The notes below the pieces were generated by a model. It saw only the letters and a program-made list of their open reading frames with translations. It was not told where the DNA came from and made no database searches. Of a stretch of DNA of 64,000 bases, positions 16,396 to 25,369 are shown piece by piece (the stretch's first letter is position 1; every line of letters starts with the position of its first letter). Source of the DNA: Streptomyces radiopugnans (lineage in GTDB: Bacteria > Actinomycetota > Actinomycetes > Streptomycetales > Streptomycetaceae); NCBI RefSeq assembly GCF_900110735.1, contig NZ_FOET01000004.1, positions 1-64,000 of the forward strand, given 5' to 3'. Position numbers and translations under genes: made by a program.

Positions 16396-17055
16396 ATGAG
16401 TGGCGGCATCGCGTGGATGGGCGCACCCCACCACACCCCTTCGTCGGCCGTGCCCGGCATGCTCGGCGGCATCTCGCTGACCCTGGCCCGAGGCGTGGAG
16501 ACGGACGAGTTCCTCATCAACCTGGGCGCCGACCCCGACGAGCTGGCCGCGCGCACCCCATACAGGGAGTTACGCGCACCGGCCGGGCAGCCGGACCGGC
16601 CCTCCCCCCACCTCAACCGCGCCATGTACGGCACGTGCGGTGAGTGGACGTACGTGCTGGAGGACTGGGGCATGGCGACCTGGGCGACCGGCTACCAGGG
16701 CAAGGCCGAGTCGATGCTTCCCCGCGAGGGCGAGGAGATCCTCTGCCTGACCGCCAACCGTTTCAGCCCCCCGGCCCAGATCGTCCACACGCCCGGTGCC
16801 CGCGCGTACCGGGCCTGCTTCGGCACCGACACCGGGCAGGGCTCGGCCCTCGACGCCGCCCTCGGCGCCGCGGGCGCGGTGTTCCCGTCGATGCCCGAGG
16901 CCGATGAGGCCGAAGTCGTCGCGTACTTCGAGGAGCATGGCGAGCGCCTGCCCGAGCTGGTGTTCACCGCCGCGGGCGCCTACACGGGCGTGGCCATCGA
17001 CCGGGACGCCGTGGAGGCCGGTGAGCTTCCCGGCACCCTCATCGCCCCGGCATGA
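16396..17055 (+). CDS. Conserved hypothetical protein (DUF6461-like)
   Basis: A 219-residue soluble protein of unknown function. The stretch AMYGTCGEWTYVLEDWGMAT, followed by WATGYQGKAESML, and the closing TAAGAYTGVAIDRDAV resemble the DUF6461 proteins common in Streptomyces; this assignment is from memory of the pattern. The ATG at 16396 is chosen because earlier codons (from 16288) fall in the RAE/promoter region. It is divergent from rph and its presumed promoter overlaps the rifamycin-associated element, so rifamycin-linked expression is possible though unproven. Confidence 0.6.
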   Translation: MSGGIAWMGAPHHTPSSAVPGMLGGISLTLARGVETDEFLINLGADPDELAARTPYRELRAPAGQPDRPSPHLNRAMYGTCGEWTYVLEDWGMATWATGYQGKAESMLPREGEEILCLTANRFSPPAQIVHTPGARAYRACFGTDTGQGSALDAALGAAGAVFPSMPEADEAEVVAYFEEHGERLPELVFTAAGAYTGVAIDRDAVEAGELPGTLIAPA

Positions 17056-17296
17056 CCGTCTGCCGCGCACATGAGACCGGCCCCACCCTGATCAGTTCCG
17101 TTCCGGTGGCCGTCACAACACCCCGGCTCAGGGGATGCGATGAACTCCAGGGTCCGGGAGGACCGGAGCGGGCGTCAGGTGAGGCCCTGCTCCCGGCCGC
17201 GGCAGCGGGCGGTGGGTGCCGGCGACCGGCCGCCGGACGTGCGTTCCCGTGCCACCGGATGCGGAGGCGTCGGCGTCCGGCCGGCGCGGCAGGGGG

Positions 17297-17716
17297 TCAG
17301 CGGTTCGGTTCGGCGGCGCTGATGTCGGCGAGCGCGGAGTCCCGGTCCTGCCCGACGGCGATGTCACCGATGCTGACCACCCCCACCAGCACGTCCTGGT
17401 GCACCACCGGCAACCGGCGCAGTGCGTGCTCGCGCATCAGACGCACGGCCTCCCCCACCTCGTCGTCCGGCGTGCAGGTGACCAGATCGCTGCTGCACAC
17501 CTCCTGCGCCGCGGTGGCGTTGATGTCACGGGCATCGGCCATGGCACGCACCACCAGATCACGGTCGGTGACCAGACCTCGCAGATGGTCCTCCTCGGCG
17601 ACCAGCACCTCCCCGATGTCCTCCTCCCGCATCAAACGGGCGACCTCGACGATCGGGGTCCGGGGCGTGACAGTGGTCGGATCGGCCGTCATGATCTCGC
17701 TGACCTGCTGGGCCAT
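17297..17716 (-). CDS. CBS-domain-pair protein
   Basis: A 139-residue protein made of two CBS domains (about residues 8-60 and 74-130). Characteristic motifs are VSEIMTADPTTVTP, EDHLRGLVTDRDLVVRAM, VCSSDLVTCTPDDEV and LVGVVSIGDIA. Such stand-alone pairs bind adenine nucleotides and act as energy or stress sensors; many Streptomyces copies follow the general stress response. A perfect GGAGGA ribosome site 5 bases before the ATG at 17716 fixes the start and excludes the longer frame. No partner gene is obvious. Confidence 0.88.
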   Translation of the reverse strand: MAQQVSEIMTADPTTVTPRTPIVEVARLMREEDIGEVLVAEEDHLRGLVTDRDLVVRAMADARDINATAAQEVCSSDLVTCTPDDEVGEAVRLMREHALRRLPVVHQDVLVGVVSIGDIAVGQDRDSALADISAAEPNR

Positions 17717-18226
17717 CGGTTCCTCCGGAAGCGGTGTGCGGCACGGCCCGGCGGCGCGTGCCGCCGGGCCGTGCCGGGAGTACCCGAGCCGGCTCCCCGG
17801 CATGCCCCCGTACACCCTCCCCAGAACCATCCGAGCGACCACATCCACCCACGCGGCAGCGGGCGCGAACCCCCGGCACCGCAGCACTGTGACCGGCCCC
17901 GGGGTCCGTCACGCCCGGCGGACCGGACAACGACGCCGGCACCGGCGCGGCGGGTGCCCGGACGGGGCGTCACCGACCTCGGCGTACAGGGCCTCGGCGT
18001 ACGGGGGCGGCGGGGAGATGGCCGAACCGGCCGGCGGCCCTGCCGTGCCCGTGGCGTCTCCGGCCTCGGCGCCCACCGCGCGCTGATGGAGTCCGCCGTG
18101 GAGCGCTGCGGCGGGATCGATGCCGCATGCCTCAACGCGGGCGCGGCGGCCGCGTCCCCGGCGGCGGTGCCGCTCGGCCCTCTGTGCGCGGCCGGCAAGC
18201 ACACGGGCCGGGAGGACGCTCAGTGC
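17717..18226. other. Intergenic stretch, mostly featureless
   Basis: About 500 bases without a complete gene. The only coding-like signal is the short SDR-like remnant listed separately near its right end. The start-proximal part should carry the promoter of the CBS-domain gene; no clear hexamers were picked. Confidence 0.4.
18053..18190 (+). pseudogene. SDR-like remnant
   Basis: In one frame the sequence reads ALMESAVERCGGIDAACLNA then GAAAASPAAVPL. This resembles the SDR segment that leads into the NNAG motif (V-x-x-x-G-x-x-D-x-x-V-N-N-A-G), with NNAG degraded to LNAG. There is no cofactor loop upstream and no catalytic Tyr downstream, so at most a fragment survives. Confidence 0.35.
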
Positions 18227-18466
18227 TCAGGGGGCGCGCCCCTCTTCCGGTCCCTCGCCGTCCCCGTCCTTCCGCCCGGCCGTTCTGGGCGACCTTCCCT
18301 GCAGGCGGTCGATCATCTGCGACGCCTGGGCCTTCGTGAGGTTCTCAGGGACCTCCTCCCCCGCCTCCCGGGCAAGAGTCCGCAGGTAACTCAGCTGCGG
18401 CCCGGTCGCGGGCTCCTCTCCGGTGGCCCAGTCCTCAACGTCCTTGTCCGGATTCTGTTCCGTCAT
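18227..18466 (-). CDS. DUF3072 protein
   Basis: A 79-residue acidic protein with the DUF3072 core PATGPQLSYLRTLAREAGEE followed by LTKAQASQMIDRLQ, then a charged tail rich in Gly, Glu and Arg. The ATG at 18466 is chosen because the domain starts about 20 residues later and the upstream extension has poor composition. The family is small, widespread in actinobacteria and functionally unknown; the helical SAP-like TKAQASQMIDRLQ element hints at nucleic-acid or protein binding. Confidence 0.82.
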   Translation of the reverse strand: MTEQNPDKDVEDWATGEEPATGPQLSYLRTLAREAGEEVPENLTKAQASQMIDRLQGRSPRTAGRKDGDGEGPEEGRAP

Positions 18467-18946
18467 GCCGGGGCGGGTACCCCCTGTCACCGCCGATGCG
18501 CACTCCCCGCCGCGCATTCGCCCGCGTCCGGACGGGAGAATCACCCGCCTGGTCCGCCGAACCGCTCGGGGAGCACACCCGAATCGGCGGCGTGACCTTT
18601 CTGCCGCCCATCGTGTTGCGAGGGTGTCGCGTGTACAAGGGTCCCCCCCGCGTACGCGGCCGTCGCGGAGCCCGGGCCGAGAAGCACCGCCGCCGCTCCG
18701 GGGTGGGGTGTGACCGGCGGACCTTCGCGTACACGGGGTTTCCTCTCACTCGCCGCCTTCCCGCCGGCGGCGAAAGGACGAGATCGCCTGCCCCCGCTCT
18801 CACCCACACCCGCCGTACCCGCAGGGCGATTGGTCCGTCTGCCGCACTGCGGTGGCCCGCCCGGCCTCGCAGTGGTGAGCTGAACGAGTCCCGATCAGCC
18901 CCGTGGCCCACCCCGGGCTGCCCGACTCTCCCCTTGGAGGACCCCA
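18467..18946. other. Intergenic region upstream of the small secreted protein
   Basis: 480 bases with an AT-richer patch near 18590-18650. It must hold the divergent promoters for DUF3072 and the secreted peptide, but I could not choose hexamers with confidence. Frames through it lack a coding signature. Confidence 0.4.
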
Positions 18947-19180
18947 ATGCTCCAGCGTGCCCTGCGCCCGGTGACAGCAGTCGCTCTGACCACGATCGCG
19001 GTGCTCGGCCTGCCCGGCCTGGCCGCGGCCCAGCCCACCGACCCCGCAACCCCTCGGACCGCCGAAGCGGCACAGACCGCGCAGGCCGCGGAGGACAAGG
19101 CCGCCACCCGCTGCCAGGCGGACGTGTCCATCATGGTGCTCCCGGTCAACATCCTCAGCCCCGACTCCAGCATCTGCTGA
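18947..19180 (+). CDS. Small secreted protein with two cysteines
   Basis: A 77-residue precursor. Residues 1-28 are a standard Sec signal (MLQRALRP, hydrophobic core, LAAA|Q cleavage). The mature part is about 49 residues: an Ala/Thr/Gln-rich stretch and then CQADVSIMVLPVNILSPDSS ending IC, so Cys56 and the terminal Cys77 could form a disulphide loop. A GGAGG ribosome site 7 bases before the ATG makes it a convincing gene. The V-P-V-N-I-L pattern faintly recalls rodlin repeats of the Streptomyces cell surface, but similarity is too weak to name it. Confidence 0.7.
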   Translation: MLQRALRPVTAVALTTIAVLGLPGLAAAQPTDPATPRTAEAAQTAQAAEDKAATRCQADVSIMVLPVNILSPDSSIC

Positions 19181-19186
19181 CCCCGC

Positions 19187-19208
19187 CGGGAGGAGCCACA
19201 CCCTCCCG
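19187..19208 (+). terminator. Short hairpin after the secreted peptide gene
   Basis: Perfect 7-bp arms CGGGAGG/CCTCCCG separated by 8 bases, beginning 7 bases after the stop codon. Likely intrinsic terminator of a monocistronic unit. Confidence 0.45.
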
Positions 19209-19462
19209 CGAAACCATCCCCGGAGCCCGGCTCCGGCCTCGCCCGGCATCGCCCGGCCTCGGCAGGCGGAGGGGAAGCAGGGCCCGAGGGAACCGCCGGT
19301 GAGGGGGCGGGGACCGGAGGGGCCGCACTCCCGGGCGCCCGGGAAACACTCCCACAGCGGTGGGCCAACGGTGGGAAGGAAGCATGTTTCCCGATCGAGG
19401 AGGTACCTCTTGGGCACCGCACTCCGGCGACCGGACGCCCGCCCCCTTCAGGAGTTGACGAC

Positions 19463-21022
19463 GTGGCCCTGTCCTACCCCACCCAGCCCGGCGACATCGA
19501 CCATCTGATCGCCGACGACCACGCGATCGTGGAGAGGCAGTTCCAGCACCTGGAGGCCGGCCGCGGCGACCGCCGCACCCTCGTCGACCAGATCGGCTTC
19601 GAGCTCTCGCTGCACGCCTTCGCCGAGGAAGTCGTGCTCTACCCGCTTTGGCCCGAACTGGGCATGGAGGACGCCAACCACGACGCCCGCGACGAGCACC
19701 ACGGCATGAAGGAACTGCTGGTGACCCTCGACGGCGGCGAACCGGGCGAGGCCGAGTTCGAGCGGGCCCTGACCGAACTCATCGCCCTGGTGCGCCACCA
19801 CGTCTCCGACGAGGAGGGCGAGGAACTCCCGTCCTTCCGCGCCAAGGTGGGCCCGGAGCGGATGGCCGATCTGGGCCGGCAGTTCATCGCCGCCAAGCGG
19901 CAGGCACCGCCCGCCCCGCACCCGCACGCGCCCGACGGCGGCGGCGCCGCCGAGAAGGCCGCCGGCAAGCTCGCCAAGCCCGTCGACGAGGGCAGGGCCT
20001 CGGCCACGGGCAAGAAGAAGCGGCTGGCCACCGACGCGTCCGGGCTGCTCGACCCCCAGGCACAGGCCATCGTCGACGCCCACTCGGCCCTGGAGCCCCT
20101 CCCCTTCGAGACCCTCGCCCCGGACCAGGCCCGCAAGCAGCCCGGCCCCGACGCCGCCGTGCGGAAGGTGATGGAGGAGCGGGGGATCGACGGGCCCGAG
20201 CCGGTGGGGTCCGTGGAGGACCTGACGATCCCCGACGCGGCCGGCGGCGAGCAGACCCTGCGCGTCTACACCCCCGCCGCCCCCGCCTCCGGTCCGCTGC
20301 CCGTCATCATGTGGATCCACGGTGGCGGCTGGGTGCTGTTCGACATCGACACCTACGACGCCTCCTGCCGCGGGCTGGCGAACAAGACCGGCGCGATCGT
20401 GGTGTCACCCGGCTACCGGCGCGCGCCGGAGGCGGTCTTCCCCGCCGCCCACGACGACGTCCTGGCCGCCTACCGCTGGACCGTCGCCAACGCCTCCCGC
20501 ATCGGCGGCGACCCGGACCGCATCGGCATCGGCGGGGAGTCCGTCGGCGGGAACATGGCGCCCGCGACGATCCTGCAGCTCGCCGCCGCCGGGGAGCCGG
20601 TCCCCGCGGCGCAGGTCTGCGTCTACCCCCTGACGACCGCCGAGCAGTACGGGGAGTCGATGGAGGACGCCGCGGACGGCAGGCCCCTCAACCGCGCGCT
20701 GCTGAGCTGGATGGCGGCGCATGCCTTCGACGGCAGGCCCGATGCCGCGAAGGACCCGAGAGTCGATCTGCTCGGGCTGCCGGCCGACCGGCTGGCGGTC
20801 ATGCCCCCGACCCTGGTGATCACCGCCGAGCGCGATGTCCTGCGCAGCCAGGGCGAGGAGTTCGCACGGCGCCTGCAGGACGCCGGAGTGGCCACGACCC
20901 TCGCCCGCTACGACGGGGTCATGCACGAGTTCTTCGGCGCCTCGGCCGTCCTGGACAAGGCCGAACAGGCCCAGCGGCAGGCTGCCGACCACTTCGCCCG
21001 CGCGTTCTCCGACGGCAGATGA
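19463..21022 (+). CDS. Hemerythrin-like domain fused to an HSL-family esterase
   Basis: A 519-residue two-domain protein. Residues about 10-140 form an HHE/hemerythrin-like helical bundle with iron-type ligands (HLIADDHAIVE, LHAFAEEVVLYP, DEHHGMKEL, VRHHVSDEEGEELP). A Lys/Ala-rich linker (about 150-195) leads to an alpha/beta-hydrolase of the hormone-sensitive-lipase type: HGGGW at 286-290, nucleophile in GESVGG (Ser360), Asp458 in AERDVL and His488 in MHEFF. Both parts keep their key residues. The GTG at 19463 has AGGAG 8 bases upstream. A 9-bp inverted repeat (CGGGAAACA 19340-19348, TGTTTCCCG 19385-19393) lies before it. Confidence 0.85.
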   Translation: MALSYPTQPGDIDHLIADDHAIVERQFQHLEAGRGDRRTLVDQIGFELSLHAFAEEVVLYPLWPELGMEDANHDARDEHHGMKELLVTLDGGEPGEAEFERALTELIALVRHHVSDEEGEELPSFRAKVGPERMADLGRQFIAAKRQAPPAPHPHAPDGGGAAEKAAGKLAKPVDEGRASATGKKKRLATDASGLLDPQAQAIVDAHSALEPLPFETLAPDQARKQPGPDAAVRKVMEERGIDGPEPVGSVEDLTIPDAAGGEQTLRVYTPAAPASGPLPVIMWIHGGGWVLFDIDTYDASCRGLANKTGAIVVSPGYRRAPEAVFPAAHDDVLAAYRWTVANASRIGGDPDRIGIGGESVGGNMAPATILQLAAAGEPVPAAQVCVYPLTTAEQYGESMEDAADGRPLNRALLSWMAAHAFDGRPDAAKDPRVDLLGLPADRLAVMPPTLVITAERDVLRSQGEEFARRLQDAGVATTLARYDGVMHEFFGASAVLDKAEQAQRQAADHFARAFSDGR

Positions 21023-21297
21023 CACACGCCCCGCCGGCCGGTCCTTCGCCAACGCCTCGATAGGCGGGGAGACCGCAGCTGGACGGCTCCACGCCGGCTG
21101 ACAGGCTGATCAGCCGCGGTGAACTGGAGGTCGGCTCGTTGGGCTGTGGCAGGCGTACGGGCACGGCCGTGTCGATACGGCGACCTTCGAGGGTGGGCCG
21201 GCGGAGGTCGTCGAGGCCGCCGAGGCGTGGCCCTCGGCCTCCGCTGGGCCGGTGAAAGCCTCCTCAGGCCACCTTCGCCGGGTACCGGCCCCAGGCG

Positions 21298-21990
21298 CGG
21301 ACGGGTGAGTCGGGGCGAAGCCGGTCCTGGGCTCGGCGTGGGCGTTGCGCCGGCGGATGCAGGCGGCGGTGGCGGCGTTCCGATCCCCGTGGGTGCGGTG
21401 GTCGGTGCCGTTGGGGGCGAAGTGGCGCAGGGCCGTGAACTCCGGTTCGATCCGGTTCGGCCAGGATCCGTAGGTCGGCAGGAAGACGAGCTCGACGTCG
21501 TTGTCAGCGGTCCGGCTGCGGACCTCGGCATGCTTGTGCGGGGAGAAGTCGTCCAGGGCGACGTACGGCTTCTCCCCAGGCCGGCGGCAGCGCGGGGTCC
21601 TGGGCGGACCGAGGAGTTCTCGCCACCGTCTGCGCTGCCGGATCCGGTGGTGAATCCTGCCGGTGACCAGGTCGAGGGCGGCGAGCGTGTGCATCACGCC
21701 GCCATACCGGCCGTAGACGGCCCGCAGTCGGCGGGGCTTGCCGGCTGCGCACCCGGACCACCACCCGAACCGCCCTGCGGCACGCCACCCCGTCGCCGTC
21801 GGTGTCGCTCCGGTGGCGGGACTTCTCCCGCTCGTAGCCGCCGCGGGACTCCCGCGTGGTCCTGAGCCGGATGAGAGCATCGGCCGGTTCCAGCCCCTCC
21901 CCCACCCCGCCGGTGCCCTCCGCGGACATCTTCGGCGGTGGGGCGGGCAGACAGTTGTGGAACGCCTTCCGCTGACGGGCCTCTTGCGGG
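21298..21990 (-). pseudogene. Degenerate IS630-family transposase
   Basis: The minus strand carries the C-terminal half of an IS630/Tc1-type DDE transposase: KPRRLRAVYGRYGGVMHTLA, DDFSPHKHAEVR, NDVELVFLPTYGSWPNRIEP, then FTALRHFAPNGTDHRTH and RRRNAHAEPRTGF. The second catalytic Asp region (VALDDFSPH) and the final Glu (RIEPEFTALR) survive. The N-terminal third can be followed only by switching frames, so the gene is frameshifted and inactive. I could not define terminal inverted repeats or a TA target duplication. It separates the hemerythrin-esterase gene from the alpha-glucosidase. Confidence 0.72.
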
Positions 21991-22110
21991 CCCGGCACCG
22001 CCTGCGCGGTGATCTCGGTGCCGGTCCTCCGGTGCGGGCGGGATCCGTCGCGGGCGCCGTCAGGCAACCGACCCCTCGTCCGACATCCCGATCACGCCCT
22101 GAGGAGAGAC

Positions 22111-23772
22111 GTGGCATTCGCCCGGACCACCGCCGACTGGTGGCGCGACGCCGTCATCTACGAGGTGTACATCCGCAGCTTCGCCGACGGTGACGGCGAC
22201 GGCATCGGCGACATCGCCGGGGTGCGGCAGCGCCTTCCGTACCTCGCCGGACTCGGCGTCGACGCGCTGTGGCTGACCCCCTGGTACCCGTCCCCCATGG
22301 CCGACGGCGGCTACGACGTCGCGGACTACCGGGACATCGACCCGGTCTTCGGCACGCTGGAGGACGCGCGGGCACTGGTGGAGGAGGCGCACGGGCACGG
22401 GCTGCGCGTCCTCGTCGACATCGTGCCGAACCACACCTCGTCCGCGCACCCGTGGTTCCGTGAGGCGCTGTCCGGTGGGCCCGGTTCCCCCGCCAGGAAG
22501 CGTTACATCTTCCGGCCGGGACGCGGCCCCGGAGGCGAACTGCCGCCCAACGACTGGAAAAGCGTCTTCGGCGGCCCCGCCTGGACGCGGATCACCGAGC
22601 CCGACGGCTCGCCGGGCCCGTGGTACCTGCACCTGTTCGCCCCCGAGCAGCCGGACCTGAACTGGGACGACGCCGAGGTGCGGGCCGAGTTCGAGTCGAT
22701 CCTGCGCTTCTGGTTCGACCGCAGCGTCGACGGGGTGCGCATCGACGTGGCGCACGGCCTGGTGAAGGCGCCCGGTCTGCCCGACATCGGCTCCCTCGAC
22801 GGCAAGCTCCTCGAAGGAGCGGGCGACTCGGACCATCCGCACTGGGACCGCGAGGAGGTGCACGAGATCTTCCAGGGCTGGCGGACCGTCGCCGACGCGT
22901 ACGACGATCCCCGCGCGTTCGTCGCGGAGGCGTGGGCGGGCTTCCCCGAGCGGCTGGCCCGCTACGTCCGCCCCGACGAACTGCACACCGCGTTCAACTT
23001 CGACTACCTGATGGCGCCCTGGCGCGCCGACCACCTGCGCCGCGTCGTCGACGAGTCTCTCACCGCGCTCGGCGCGGTCGGCGCACCGGCCACCTGGGTG
23101 CTGTCCAACCACGACGTCGCCCGGCACGTGTCCCGCTACGCCAGGCCGCAGCCGGACGGGCCGGTGCGCTCCCTGGCGGACCTGCGGGGGCCCGCGGACC
23201 TGCGGCTCGGCACCCGCCGGGCCAGGGCCGCCGCCCTGCTCACCCTCGCCCTGCCCGGCGGCGCGTACCTGTACCAGGGAGAGGAACTGGGCCTGTGGGA
23301 GGTCGAGGACCTTCCCGAGGAACTGCTCCAGGACCCCACCTGGCAGCGCTCCGGGCACACCGACCGGGGGCGTGACGGCTGCCGCGTCCCGCTGCCCTGG
23401 AGCGGGGACGGCCCGCCGTTCGGATTCAGCTCCGACGGCGCCGGGACGCCGCCCTGGCTCCCGCAGCCCGACGCGTGGAAGCCGCTGACGGCCGAGGCCC
23501 AGGACCGCGATCCGTCGTCGATGCTGAACCTGTACCGGTCGGCGCTGGCCCTGCGCCGCAGCCACCCGGCGCTCGGGGACGGCACGCTCACCTGGGACAG
23601 CGCTCCGGACGACCCGGTGCTGTCGTTCGTCCGCACCCCCGGCTTCCGGTGCGTGGCGAACCTCTCCGGCGATCCGGTGACGCTGCCCGCCCACAGCGAG
23701 GTGCTCCTGGCCAGCGAGGAGTTGGAGGGGGGCCGCCTGCCCGGCGACACGACGGTGTGGCTGGCCCTGTGA
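22111..23772 (+). CDS. GH13 alpha-glucosidase / oligo-1,6-glucosidase-type enzyme
   Basis: A 553-residue cytoplasmic glycoside hydrolase of the AglA/oligo-1,6-glucosidase subgroup. It opens WWRDAVIYEVYIRSFADGDG, has the region I DIVPNHTS, the nucleophile in GVRIDVAHG (Asp212), acid/base Glu273 in VAEAW, and Asp335 in SNHDVARH. It hydrolyses terminal alpha-glucosidic bonds of malto- or isomalto-oligosaccharides taken up by an ABC system. The start is the GTG at 22111 with GAGGAGAG 4-6 bases upstream; the longer frame begins inside transposase debris. No transporter or LacI-type regulator gene lies beside it, so the unit may be a fragment of a larger sugar locus. Confidence 0.88.
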   Translation: MAFARTTADWWRDAVIYEVYIRSFADGDGDGIGDIAGVRQRLPYLAGLGVDALWLTPWYPSPMADGGYDVADYRDIDPVFGTLEDARALVEEAHGHGLRVLVDIVPNHTSSAHPWFREALSGGPGSPARKRYIFRPGRGPGGELPPNDWKSVFGGPAWTRITEPDGSPGPWYLHLFAPEQPDLNWDDAEVRAEFESILRFWFDRSVDGVRIDVAHGLVKAPGLPDIGSLDGKLLEGAGDSDHPHWDREEVHEIFQGWRTVADAYDDPRAFVAEAWAGFPERLARYVRPDELHTAFNFDYLMAPWRADHLRRVVDESLTALGAVGAPATWVLSNHDVARHVSRYARPQPDGPVRSLADLRGPADLRLGTRRARAAALLTLALPGGAYLYQGEELGLWEVEDLPEELLQDPTWQRSGHTDRGRDGCRVPLPWSGDGPPFGFSSDGAGTPPWLPQPDAWKPLTAEAQDRDPSSMLNLYRSALALRRSHPALGDGTLTWDSAPDDPVLSFVRTPGFRCVANLSGDPVTLPAHSEVLLASEELEGGRLPGDTTVWLAL

Positions 23773-23959
23773 CCCCGGGCGAACTGCCCGCCGGAATCGG
23801 CTCCTTCGCGGACGGCCCGCCGCGCGGGGGCGGCCGGCCCCGTCTGCCTGTCCACCGGGAGGGGCCGCCGATCGGCCGTTCCGGCGGTTGGACGTCAGGA
23901 TCGGTCACAGTGGGCCCAACCGCACGGCCCGTACCCGGGGTTCGGGAGCGAGGCGCGGC

Positions 23960-24811
23960 TCAGGCGTCCCCCATGACCAGGCCTTCGATGGTGTGCTTCT
24001 GTGTCACCGGGGTCAGCTCCTCCACCACGGGGCAGTCGAGGTGCCGGCGCACCCGGTCGGGCAGCGTGTCACGGTATCCGCGGGTGATCGCCATGTCGTG
24101 CCGCTCACCGTTGGCCGCCTCGGGTCCGTCCACACCGAGGACGAGGACGGGACGGGCCCTGGCGGACTCGTTGGCCGTGCCCCGGTGGATCGTCAGAGCG
24201 GTCCGGGCGGAAATGTCGCCGCGCTGCGGATACTTGCGCACCGCGCGCTCCTGGTAGCGGCCGTAGCGCGACCTGGGCGGGAACATGCCGTGCTCGAAGT
24301 CGGGGCCGTCGTCCCACTGGGTGCCCGGCGCGATCTCGAAAGGCCCCATGTCCGGTGCGGTGTCGACGGTGGTCACGTTGAAGGCGAGCGAGGTGAGGCG
24401 GCGCTCGCGCCGGGTCTCCTCGGGTATGGGGAAGTCCCGGTGCCAGGGCTGGTGCACGGCGCCCGCCAGCGGGACGTCGAAACCCAGTTCCACGATGCGG
24501 TAGTCGGGCCCGAGGACCGCGGTGCACACGGACCGCACCCAGGGGTGGTCGACGAGTTCGACGAAGCCGTCGATCTGTTCGGGGTGGATCTCGACGTAGT
24601 AGCGGTTCGGCCCGCGCCCGACCGCGCCGCCGGGGCGGGCCAGAGCCTCCTCGAAAGCGGCTTCGACGTCCTCGTGCAGCCGGTCCACCCACGATACGGG
24701 GAAGGCCCCCTTGCGGGCGGTGATGCCGTCCTCGTACAGGGCGGACACGTCGGCCGCGACGTCGACGTCCAGCTCGCTCGTGCTGATTCCGGGGAACACG
24801 TGCGCCCCCAT
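23960..24811 (-). CDS. Phytanoyl-CoA dioxygenase (PhyH) family protein
   Basis: A 283-residue Fe(II)/2-oxoglutarate-dependent oxygenase. Metal ligands are His124 and Asp126 in PWHRDF and His209 in LTIHRGTANES; Arg220 in ESARARPV is placed to hold 2-oxoglutarate. An Asn/Tyr-rich NRYYVEIHPEQIDGF segment and QWDDGPDFEHGMFPP line the presumed substrate pocket. The family hydroxylates or halogenates small molecules including secondary metabolites. It is monocistronic, convergent with the alpha-glucosidase. A LacI-type operator-like palindrome 48-61 bases upstream suggests sugar-linked control. Confidence 0.85.
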   Translation of the reverse strand: MGAHVFPGISTSELDVDVAADVSALYEDGITARKGAFPVSWVDRLHEDVEAAFEEALARPGGAVGRGPNRYYVEIHPEQIDGFVELVDHPWVRSVCTAVLGPDYRIVELGFDVPLAGAVHQPWHRDFPIPEETRRERRLTSLAFNVTTVDTAPDMGPFEIAPGTQWDDGPDFEHGMFPPRSRYGRYQERAVRKYPQRGDISARTALTIHRGTANESARARPVLVLGVDGPEAANGERHDMAITRGYRDTLPDRVRRHLDCPVVEELTPVTQKHTIEGLVMGDA

Positions 24812-24858
24812 GGTGCGCCTCCTCGCCGTTGGTGGTGCGTCTTATGCTGCATCGACTG

Positions 24859-24872
24859 TTACAACGTTGCAA
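24859..24872. promoter_or_regulatory. LacI-type operator-like palindrome upstream of the PhyH gene
   Basis: TTACAACGTTGCAA is a 12-of-14 palindrome centred on AACGTT. It closely matches the TTGCAACGTTGCAA pattern bound by many actinobacterial LacI-family repressors. It lies 48 bases upstream of the PhyH start, overlapping a possible -35 (TTGCAA on the minus strand). The flanking bases are AT-rich for this genome. Confidence 0.55.
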
Positions 24873-25369
24873 TAGGGGCGTGGAAGATCCCCGGTGCCGC
24901 ACGGGAGTTCCCGTCGGCGGGGCGGCTGGACCCGGCCGTGAGTGCGATGGCGGTTGAACTAGCGGTTCACCAGCGCCGCCGGCATGCGGGACTGGTCGTA
25001 CTGGCTCGACACGTTCACCATCGCCTACGGCCCCACGCCGACCGGGATGTCTTCCCGTCGGAGCCTGATGCGACAGCCGACGAGCACGGCCCGGTTCGCT
25101 GGAACGCCCGGTGGCCCGAGCCAAGGGCTCGCGCTCCCTCCCTGAAGGGGTGAGCGCGGCATCCCGGCTCCGCCGGGCGCCTGCCCCGGGAACAGACGCG
25201 GTCCGTCGCAGAGGCCGGTGGGCGGTCGCGGTGCCGGACCGGCGGGCCCACGGGGCTCGGTCCCGGCTGCTCGCGATGAGTTTCGGCACCGACGGCAGTC
25301 TTTTACGACCAGACACACCTCCAAGAGCACATCGCGCAGCAGTGCGCCGAGACCACGAGGAGTTGAGCC
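24873..25369. other. Intergenic stretch with a short unassigned coding-like frame
   Basis: Nearly 500 bases without a complete gene. A plus-strand frame near 24983-25144 reads AGMRDWSYWLDTFTIAYGPT and soon loses coding character before a stop. It may be the surviving start or end of a deleted gene. I do not recognise it. Confidence 0.35.

Noticed and set aside
19340..19410. Possible general-stress (SigB-type) promoter GTTT...GGTAC before the hemerythrin-esterase gene
   Set aside because: Spacing is about 11-12 bases instead of the 14-16 expected, so the match is not convincing.
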